NCBI GenBank assembly: GCA_022451835.1
Contig: JAKUNX010000062.1
Span: forward strand, 1 to 9,815
Direction of reading: 5' to 3'
DNA: 9,815 nucleotides
Source of the DNA: Candidatus Poseidoniaceae archaeon
GTDB taxonomy: Archaea; Thermoplasmatota; Poseidoniia; Poseidoniales; Poseidoniaceae
Positions 1 to 6,800 of this stretch are shown here, piece after piece. The notes under the pieces are model-generated. The model ran no database searches and was not told the DNA's origin. It saw only the letters and a list, made by a program, of their open reading frames with translations. Both the position numbers and the translations under genes were made by a program. How positions within the stretch are numbered: position 1 is the first letter of the stretch; each line of letters opens with the position of its first letter.

Positions 1-756
1 CCAAGCAATCCAGGGACCTCTACCGTAGATAGGTACGGTTGCCCAGATCTTGATAGTGATGGCGTTTCTAACGATAATGATATTCTACCAAACGACCCAA
101 CACAATGGTATGATACAGATGGCGATGGCTTTGGCGACAACCCTGTTGGAACTAATGGAGACCAATGTCCAGACGTAGCAGGTGTTTTCGCTGGCGATGA
201 CGGAGTAGGTTGCCCAATTCTTGATTTGGATTTAGATGGTGTGCTAAACGAAAATGACTTGTGCCCCGACACTCCTTTTGGAACGATAGTTGGTGCAGAT
301 GGTTGTGAAATCATTGAAGAACCAGTTGACAATAATTCAGATACTGGAGACGATACTAACTTAACAGACCCTACAGACCCTACAGACCCTACTGACTCCG
401 GTGACAACACAGGTTCAGATGATGGAACTACAGACGCTAGCGATGAAACCGAATCAGAGTCTGGATTATTTGGTATGTCATATACAGTAATCGGAATTAT
501 TGGCGTAGTAATTGTCTTATTGCTGGCGACGCTTATGTTTGTAAGAGGCAGAGGCTCCAAGGGCGATGCATATTCAATGCAAGAAAAGGCGTATGCTGAT
601 GCAGGTTATGCAGCTGTTGCAGGAATAGGTGCAGTAGACACCTCAATCACTCCTGAACAGTTAGCCTATGAACAGCAGCTAATCGCTGCAGGCTATCCTG
701 CAGACTATGCACGTGCATATGCTGACCAACACTTCAGACCTTGGCTTAAGCAATAA
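1..756 (+). CDS. Surface protein with thrombospondin type 3-like Ca-binding repeats and C-terminal membrane anchor (5' partial)
   Basis: The reading frame is open from the first base to the TAA at 754-756, giving 251 residues of a protein whose start lies upstream. Residues 16-26, 38-47 and 75-86 carry Asp-rich loops (DLDSDGVSNDN, DTDGDGFGDN, DLDLDGVLNEND) typical of thrombospondin type 3 repeats, which bind calcium. Cysteines at 14, 56, 71, 88 and 102 follow these loops, and the pattern CPD-TPFGTIVGADGC is a common repeat ending. Then comes an acidic Thr/Asp/Ser-rich stalk (about 108-155) containing a TDP tandem repeat, a hydrophobic membrane segment (about 160-181), a basic stop-transfer RGRGSK, and a 65-70 residue presumably cytoplasmic tail. 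I infer a cell-surface protein with its bulk outside, perhaps adhesive or structural. The specific role is unknown. A TTG at 226 is not a start, because the repeat motifs continue upstream of it. Confidence 0.85.
   Translation, partial: PSNPGTSTVDRYGCPDLDSDGVSNDNDILPNDPTQWYDTDGDGFGDNPVGTNGDQCPDVAGVFAGDDGVGCPILDLDLDGVLNENDLCPDTPFGTIVGADGCEIIEEPVDNNSDTGDDTNLTDPTDPTDPTDSGDNTGSDDGTTDASDETESESGLFGMSYTVIGIIGVVIVLLLATLMFVRGRGSKGDAYSMQEKAYADAGYAAVAGIGAVDTSITPEQLAYEQQLIAAGYPADYARAYADQHFRPWLKQ
364..390 (+). repeat. 9-bp tandem repeat encoding Thr-Asp-Pro
   Basis: The unit acagaccct occurs three times with no mismatch, followed by a degenerate actgac. It encodes (TDP)3-TD in the stalk between the calcium-binding repeats and the membrane segment. 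Such in-frame 9-bp repeats can change number by slippage and so alter stalk length without a frameshift. The repeat is directly visible; the variability is inference. Confidence 0.85.
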
Positions 757-798
757 TCCGAAGGCAATACTCATGACCTGCCGATATGTGGCATAGCC

Positions 799-1281
799 AT
801 GCAGGTAATGATGAAGACAAGTGCAGGAGACATCCTAATCAAGTTATACGCAGATGAAGCGCCAGAAACCGTTGGTAACTTTGTAAAATTAGTAGAAATG
901 GGCCATTATAATGGCTTACACTTCCATAGAGTGATTGAAGATTTTATGATTCAAGGCGGCTGCCCCCACTCTAAAGATCCAATGTCTCGAAGGGCTGGCA
1001 CAGGCGGCCCTGGATGGCAAATTCCTTGCGAGGCTTCAGCCTTGGCATTAAAGCATGACAGGCCGGGAGTTCTTTCTATGGCCAATGCAGGAAGAAATAC
1101 TGGGGGCTCGCAATTTTTCCTTACTACCGTTGCAACACCATGGCTTAATGGAAATCATGCAGTTTTTGGCGAGGTTGCTGAAGGCATGGACGTAGTATCA
1201 TCTATTGAAAGGTGTAGAAAATTACCAGGCGATAGACCTGCAGAGCCACAACAAATAATCAGTTGTACTGTAGTTCAGTGA
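799..1281 (+). CDS. Cyclophilin-type peptidyl-prolyl cis-trans isomerase
   Basis: A 160-residue single-domain cyclophilin that catalyses cis-trans isomerisation of Xaa-Pro bonds and so assists folding. The active-site set of human CypA is present: R44, F49, M50 and Q52 (in FHRVIEDFMIQGG), A95 (SMANAG), F107 (SQFF), W115, L116 and H120 (WLNGNHAVFGEV). The length matches the compact prokaryotic form. There is no signal peptide, so it should be cytoplasmic. The ATG at 799 places the first beta strand as in other cyclophilins; the in-frame ATGs at 808 and 811 would clip it, although the sequence just before 799 has no Shine-Dalgarno motif. It lies 42 bp after the surface-protein gene and 3 bp before the isoaspartyl peptidase gene, so co-transcription with the latter is likely. 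Confidence 0.95.
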   Translation: MQVMMKTSAGDILIKLYADEAPETVGNFVKLVEMGHYNGLHFHRVIEDFMIQGGCPHSKDPMSRRAGTGGPGWQIPCEASALALKHDRPGVLSMANAGRNTGGSQFFLTTVATPWLNGNHAVFGEVAEGMDVVSSIERCRKLPGDRPAEPQQIISCTVVQ

Positions 1282-1284
1282 AAC

Positions 1285-2259
1285 ATGGCAATCTTGGTTA
1301 TTCACGGGGGTGCTGGTGGCGATGGCCCATGGTTGGGTAAAACATCACTAGATCCTGCGAGAATTGATTGTATGAAACGAGTGTTAAGCGTCGTTGGAAA
1401 TCAATTAGAAAGCGGAGAAATTGATTGTTTAGAAGCGGTTACATTAGCGGTTGAAATGCTTGAAGATGAGCCACTATTCAATGCAGGACAGGGCTCAGTC
1501 ATCGGTGAAGATGGAACGATAACCATGGATGCATCAATTATGCGAGGTAGCGATAAAGCAGCAGGCGCAGTTATCAATGTTTCAAAATTACGACACCCAA
1601 TTAGAGCTGCCAATGCGATTTTACAACAGGGCTGGCCGGTAATTATCAATAGCAATGCTGCAGATGAGTTTGGAATTGCTAATGGTGTTGAAGAAGTCAG
1701 TCAAGACTGGCTGAAAACCGAGTTGCGATTAGGCCAATGGCAACAATGGAAAAACAGCAAAGATAGCCCAGGTTCTACAGATGAAGATGACTCAGTTCTT
1801 GATCACGACCTTGAAGGCCGAGTTGCTAGCGAGTTTTCAGATGAAGGAATGGGCACTGTAGGGGCTGTAGCACTTGATAGCAATGGTAGGCTTGCAGCCG
1901 CAACCTCGACCGGCGGCATGACAGGTAAACCGGCTGGAAGAGTTGGCGACACAGCGATTATCGGTGCTGGGACTTGGGCTGATGACAAAATAGCGGTATC
2001 TTGTACTGGAGTCGGAGAAGCCTACATCCGTACTTGTGCAGCACATAGTTTGGCTACAATGTATCAAGTTTCTAGCAACTTATCTCAATCAGCATCAAAC
2101 TTGCTAGATGAAGTTGCACCACTCGGTGGCAGAGGAGGCTTGATTGCCATTACTTCAGATGGCGATTTCGTTATGCCATTCCAAACACGGCTGATGTATC
2201 GTGGTTCATGGAAAGATGGTTCTTTAGAGGTTGGAATTGGGCCGCCACTCGAGCAATAG
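1285..2259 (+). CDS. Isoaspartyl peptidase / plant-type L-asparaginase (Ntn hydrolase, family T2)
   Basis: A 324-residue precursor of an N-terminal nucleophile hydrolase. The family hydrolyses isoaspartyl dipeptides formed by protein ageing, and often L-asparagine. The N-terminal HGGAGG, the FNAGQGSV loop (65-72) and MDASIM (81-86) are family hallmarks. The autocleavage site is G190-T191 in GMGTVGAVALD; T191 would become the N-terminal nucleophile of a beta chain of about 134 residues, leaving an alpha chain of about 190. The substrate-binding residues R219 and D222 (PAGRVGD) and the TG of CTGVGEAYIR (241-242) are present. A Gly/Ser/Asp-rich stretch (about 155-189) before the cleavage site is the usual flexible linker. 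E. coli iaaA is the closest named analogue by motif. I cannot separate isoaspartyl peptidase from asparaginase preference by sequence. Start ATG lies 3 bp after the cyclophilin stop. Confidence 0.93.
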   Translation: MAILVIHGGAGGDGPWLGKTSLDPARIDCMKRVLSVVGNQLESGEIDCLEAVTLAVEMLEDEPLFNAGQGSVIGEDGTITMDASIMRGSDKAAGAVINVSKLRHPIRAANAILQQGWPVIINSNAADEFGIANGVEEVSQDWLKTELRLGQWQQWKNSKDSPGSTDEDDSVLDHDLEGRVASEFSDEGMGTVGAVALDSNGRLAAATSTGGMTGKPAGRVGDTAIIGAGTWADDKIAVSCTGVGEAYIRTCAAHSLATMYQVSSNLSQSASNLLDEVAPLGGRGGLIAITSDGDFVMPFQTRLMYRGSWKDGSLEVGIGPPLEQ

Positions 2260-2262
2260 ATA

Positions 2263-2270
2263 TTATTTAA
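2263..2270 (+). promoter_or_regulatory. Probable TATA box of the fumarase gene
   Basis: TTATTTAA lies in the 34-bp gap between the isoaspartyl peptidase stop and the fumarase ATG at 2294. An archaeal transcript usually begins about 22-27 bp downstream of the box centre, here about 2288-2293. That would give a leaderless or nearly leaderless mRNA and fits the absence of a Shine-Dalgarno sequence. The whole stretch is A/T only, so the exact box could shift by several bases. Confidence 0.5.
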
Positions 2271-2284
2271 TAATTAATTATTAA
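2267..2284. promoter_or_regulatory. Perfect 18-bp palindrome in the fumarase promoter, candidate operator
   Basis: TTAATAATTAATTATTAA reads identically on both strands (two 9-bp half sites, centre between 2275 and 2276). It overlaps the candidate TATA box and ends 9 bp before the fumarase ATG, so a bound protein would block transcription initiation. Ribbon-helix-helix proteins normally bind such short palindromes as dimers or tetramers, and the gene just downstream encodes such a domain. The palindrome is certain. Operator function is inference, and A/T-only sequence forms palindromes by chance more often than mixed sequence. Confidence 0.45.
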
Positions 2285-2293
2285 CCGCTTACT

Positions 2294-3886
2294 ATGTCTA
2301 AACATAGAGTGGGAGATAGGCGAATAATCAGCATTAGCATTCCTGAGGAACTAGCAGTAAGACTAGACCGTAGTGTCGGCAAAGGAAAATCGGGTCGAAG
2401 TGCAACTATTGCCAAAATGATTGACGGCGCATTAAATCCGAAGATTATTTCAAAGACCGAAAAAGCCACAAAACCGAGTAAAAAAGATAGTGTTGGTGTG
2501 CGCATTGAAAGCGATACTATGGGCGATTTAGAAGTTGCGAGTGACCGATATTACGGTTGTCAAACCGCTAGATCGTTAATCAATTTTGATATTGGCAACG
2601 ACACTATGCCAAGGGGAGTCATACGCTCTTTTGGTATTCTCAAACAAGCTGCTGCGAAGACCAATGTAGCATTAAAACAACTTGATTCGGATATTGGACA
2701 ACTGGTAATCCAGGCAGCACAAGAAGTCATTGATGGCGATTTAGATGAGCATTTCCCACTTAGAGTTTGGCAAACCGGCAGCGGAACGCAATCAAACATG
2801 AATACCAATGAGGTAATTGCCAACCGAGCAATAGAAATCGCTGGAGGAGAATTAGGTTCGAAAACGCCAGTACATCCAAATGATCATGTAAATCGCGCTC
2901 AATCGTCGAATGACACATTTCCAACTGCTATGCATATCGCCTCTGCGGAAGCCTTTGTTCACGAATTATTGCCTAGCGTAAGAGCATTAAGAAATGCTTT
3001 AGATGATAAAGCAAAACAATGGTCTGAGATCGTTAAAATTGGCCGAACACATCTAATGGATGCTGTTCCTTTGACCCTTGGTCAAGAAGTGTCAGGATGG
3101 GTATCTCAATTGGATGCAGACTTACGCAGACTTGATTTTGCACTTGATGATTTATTCGAATTAGCACTGGGCGGTACTGCAGTAGGAACGGGCCTTAACA
3201 CGCATCCACTGTTCGCCCAGATGGTTGCTGATGAGATATCAAATATTACCGGCTTGACATTTGTTAGTGCAGATAACAAATTTGCTCAATTAGCAGCTCA
3301 TGATGCAGTTGTTGCAGCTAGTGGAGCATTGAATACATTAGCAGTAAGTTTGATGAAGATAGCCAATGACATTCGTTGGCTAGGTTCAGGTCCAAGATGT
3401 GGACTTGGAGAACTTGCTCTGCCAGCAAATGAACCAGGCTCTTCAATTATGCCTGGTAAGGTGAATCCAACACAGGCAGAGGCAATGACCATGGTCTGTT
3501 GCCAAGTAATGGGCAACCATACAGCAATCACGGTTGGCGGTTCACAGGGAAATTTTGAGTTGAATGTCTACAAACCAATGATGATTCATAATCTCCTACA
3601 CTCAATCAGGCTACTAACAGATTCATGTCGGTCGATGAGGGAAAATTGCGTTGAAGGGCTAGAACCCGTAGCAGAAAACATCAACCAACATCTTGAAAAT
3701 TCACTCATGCTAGTTACTGCTCTAAACAATCATATCGGGTATGACAAAGCAGCAAAAATAGCTAAGAATGCTCATGAAAAAGGGTTGACATTAAGAGAGT
3801 CAGCGTTGGCAATAGGATACATAACAAATGAAGAGTTTGATGATTGGGTTCGGCCACAACACAAGAAAGGGCCATCAGTCAGATGA
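2294..3886 (+). CDS. fumC: Class II fumarate hydratase with N-terminal ribbon-helix-helix-like domain
   Basis: Interconverts fumarate and L-malate in the TCA cycle; class II enzymes are iron-independent homotetramers. Residues about 66-530 align with full-length E. coli FumC at a constant offset of 65. The key residues are kept: T165 (SGTQSNMN), H194 (HPNDHVN), H253 (GRTHLMDAVPLTLGQE), and S383, K389 and N391 in the signature GSSIMPGKVNP. Ahead of this is a 65-residue extension. Residues 9-46 resemble a ribbon-helix-helix DNA-binding domain: a short strand (RRIISISIP), helix one (PEELAVRLDRSV), a turn (GKGKSG), helix two (RSATIAKMIDGAL). A Lys-rich linker follows (about 47-66). The ATG at 2294 fits the leaderless promoter. 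A GTG at 2498 (V69) could start an ordinary-length fumarase but has no visible ribosome-binding site. The fumarase call is very sure; the DNA-binding reading is probable. The stop abuts that of the convergent polymerase gene. Confidence 0.96.
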   Translation: MSKHRVGDRRIISISIPEELAVRLDRSVGKGKSGRSATIAKMIDGALNPKIISKTEKATKPSKKDSVGVRIESDTMGDLEVASDRYYGCQTARSLINFDIGNDTMPRGVIRSFGILKQAAAKTNVALKQLDSDIGQLVIQAAQEVIDGDLDEHFPLRVWQTGSGTQSNMNTNEVIANRAIEIAGGELGSKTPVHPNDHVNRAQSSNDTFPTAMHIASAEAFVHELLPSVRALRNALDDKAKQWSEIVKIGRTHLMDAVPLTLGQEVSGWVSQLDADLRRLDFALDDLFELALGGTAVGTGLNTHPLFAQMVADEISNITGLTFVSADNKFAQLAAHDAVVAASGALNTLAVSLMKIANDIRWLGSGPRCGLGELALPANEPGSSIMPGKVNPTQAEAMTMVCCQVMGNHTAITVGGSQGNFELNVYKPMMIHNLLHSIRLLTDSCRSMRENCVEGLEPVAENINQHLENSLMLVTALNNHIGYDKAAKIAKNAHEKGLTLRESALAIGYITNEEFDDWVRPQHKKGPSVR

Positions 3887-3889
3887 TCA
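3884..3889. other. Abutting convergent stop codons (TGATCA)
   Basis: The fumarase TGA (3884-3886) and the DP2 TGA (complement of 3887-3889) form the palindrome TGATCA with no spacer. Neither gene can have a terminator outside the other's coding region, so the two mRNAs must overlap at their 3' ends. I saw no T-rich run on either strand immediately past the junction. Confidence 0.9.
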
Positions 3890-6800
3890 CAAGAAATCCG
3901 CTAGAGACATTTGCCTAGCACGGTCGTTTTGGAATAATGAGTCGGTACTATTTGCCAACCACTCTACATTTTGCTTGGTGTACGTATCTACGCCATATTT
4001 CTCCATTACGTGTTGTGTAACTTTGATGTATTTTCTAACCGCTCCTTCCGATACAGTGAGGGCCAAATTACCATTACACAAATCCCCTGAAGATTTCGTA
4101 ATGCCAAGCGAACCAAATCCAGCATTACTTGCCTTACTTTGTTGTATACACTTACCTGAAATAGGCATTCTCCGATAGGAATGCCCACATTTCAAACACC
4201 TTACTTTTTGTCTAGCGAAGGCGTTTAGATTACCTCTCAAATCGGGTAGGAAATGTGATCGAATTACACTTGAAGCAACCTTTCTAACATCTACAGCCCG
4301 TAATATGTGGCCAAGGTCAAGCTGACCATTCATTTTGTCAATCATAGTATCCAGAGTTTTGTAGGCAGAAAGTGCAGGTCCGGCAGAAATAGATTCACAA
4401 TCATGAGTAAATCCATACCCTCTAACAGCAGCAACAGACCCCAATCTACGCTCTACAAAGTCGACCCGATTTGCTATATCTTTCGGGTGAGGGGAGTCTT
4501 GAGTTGCCTCATAGAAGTCTCGCTCATAATACCAACCAGAGTCAACATTGAGGGCTTCTTTATCCACCTCAGTAGGGTTTAATCTAGTTGTCAAAACGAG
4601 AGGTGCATCCATTTGGCCACCTCTATTTGCTGGTAGAATTTCGCGACTAAAATTCAACAATCCATCCATTAACAACATAATTGCATCTTCATCACCGTCG
4701 CAATTTCTTCTTTTAGAAGCGTGAAATAGTGGATGAGCATAACCGCCTGAGCAATCTGCCCAGCCAATAATTCTAGATAGTACTCCTCCTGAAGTGTGGG
4801 GTGCAAGAGCACAAATCAAATGGCCAACCAAGTCTTCTGCACCGGATACATTGTAATACGGTTCAAGTCCGTAATAACGAGTCAATAATTCATCAATGAA
4901 TTTAGCAGTTCGAACAAAATAATCTGCAGCATTCTTTGCTACAATAAAGTCCTGCGGGTATAATTCCAACATTTGGTCATCCGAGGCTAATTCATTGCCA
5001 AGGTAGTCGTGAGTATAACCTAAATTGACTAACCGTTTCCAAGAAACATCAATTTCTTTAGGTTTAAAATGAGTAACAGGAACATCACTCATGTCAAATC
5101 TAACTGTCCCATCTCTAAACACAGGAATGTCATATTTCGCTCTTAACATTCCCTTTTCTAATGCTTCAGGTGTCTGATTTTTACTAGCAATTTTTTTCAT
5201 ACATTTGATATTATTTGGCAGTCTTTCAAGTCCAAGGTTAATCATCGCGTCTTCAATCATTGAAGCAATTGGAACAGTGGTGATCTCGCCTCTTCTGCGC
5301 CTGTTAGATTCAAGTTCTGTCTTGAATTCGGTTCTACCGCCGCATTTTTCTCCAACCTTTGACTCTCCATATTCATCGATTTTTCTATGGTGACATGATA
5401 GCATTGGCGATTTTTTACCGCATGTAATACACGTTCTAAGACCCAACTGAATACGGATGTCCTGCTTATCTGCGGCATTGGTAAGCAATCTTTGGTTACC
5501 GCCATTCAATTCGATTGGGAATAAGGTGTGAGCCATCGGATTCATAATTCTAGGTGCTGATTTTTCTGGGCGACCCATTCGACAACCGATTCTTACTGGC
5601 GCTGAATGATGCCACCTTAATTTAGAGATTTTCTTTATTATCGGCAAAACCCCGTCAACTCTATGGTCGTCCCGATCTATTTGTGCAGCTAAGAATTTTT
5701 TAGCATCTTTAGGACCTTCATCAGGAATATTTGCTGCGGCAATACGGCCGATTTCATCCGTCTCGGCAATTGATTTGCCCATTTGTCGAGCATTGGTTTC
5801 AGCAGAAATACGCTGAATAGCACGCTCCTTCTCCAATTCTTCTAAGCGCGATTCTTCTTTTGCCAATATAGATTCAGCATTTTTTAGTTTAGCAATCCTA
5901 TCTTCGAAAATTTTCTTTGAATCAACAATCATTATTGGGCCGTCATCCTCAATTGAAAAACCAAATGCTTCCATCATTGCCGACCAGCCACTAGTAATTA
6001 CCAAATCATCACCATCATGATGGTGTGCAAGACCTAAGATTAGTGCAGAGCCTTTTGCAAGACCATGTTGTTGTAAAGTCCATAATGCTGATAATTTATC
6101 GTCGAAAATAAAATCATTAACCGAAAAACTTGGACCGGGGGCCTGTTTAATATTTCCTAAAGAAATTTCTGTCGGGGCCATCTCAAGCATAATTTCTGAT
6201 TTCCAATTGATAACGCCATCCTTTATTCTCAGACATTTTTCTTCGCGTTTCGGCATTAAATTTTGGTTCGAATCTTGTTTTAAATTCTCAATAGTGGCTT
6301 GCTTAAGTAATTCAATCAATTCAGGCACCCACTCGATAGGCAAATCGAGAAACCACGGATTATGTGAAGGTGTTAAAGAGGTTTTGAATTTTTCAGCAAT
6401 TTCTTTTGCTTGTTGCCAATTTGGCTGTTGCGTAACTAAGAATCTATGCCACTGCCGCCTTACATTAAATCTAAGGTCAGCATCTGGAAACTGTTCCTTA
6501 GATAATCCCGGGACTCCTGTCGGGCAATCTTTTCTGACTAAACCCATAATCGAGCAGAACTTTGCAACTAATTCCGGAGAACTTAACTCTTCAATTAAAT
6601 CACTAGCCCACCAATCCATTGAATATCCTGCAGGAACAAGATTCTTGTTATTCTCCATAAATTCTCCATAACCTATTACAATCTCGCCATTATCCCATAT
6701 TGCTCCAATATCATCCTTTACTGCATTGAAACTTTCAATAGTGTCACAACGCGTAAATGTTCCATCGCGAAGTACAACCCATGGACCATCAGTATTACTC

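Noticed and set aside
226..756. Treating the first gene as starting at the TTG at 226
   Set aside because: The frame is open to base 1, and two further Asp-rich calcium-binding loops with cysteines lie upstream, so the gene is truncated by the window edge.
4679..4708. An intein in DP2 at or near the catalytic NCDGDED motif, a known insertion place in Pyrococcus
   Set aside because: The sequence runs without interruption from AKRRNCDGDED-like residues into the MLLMDGLLNFSR segment, so no intein is present.
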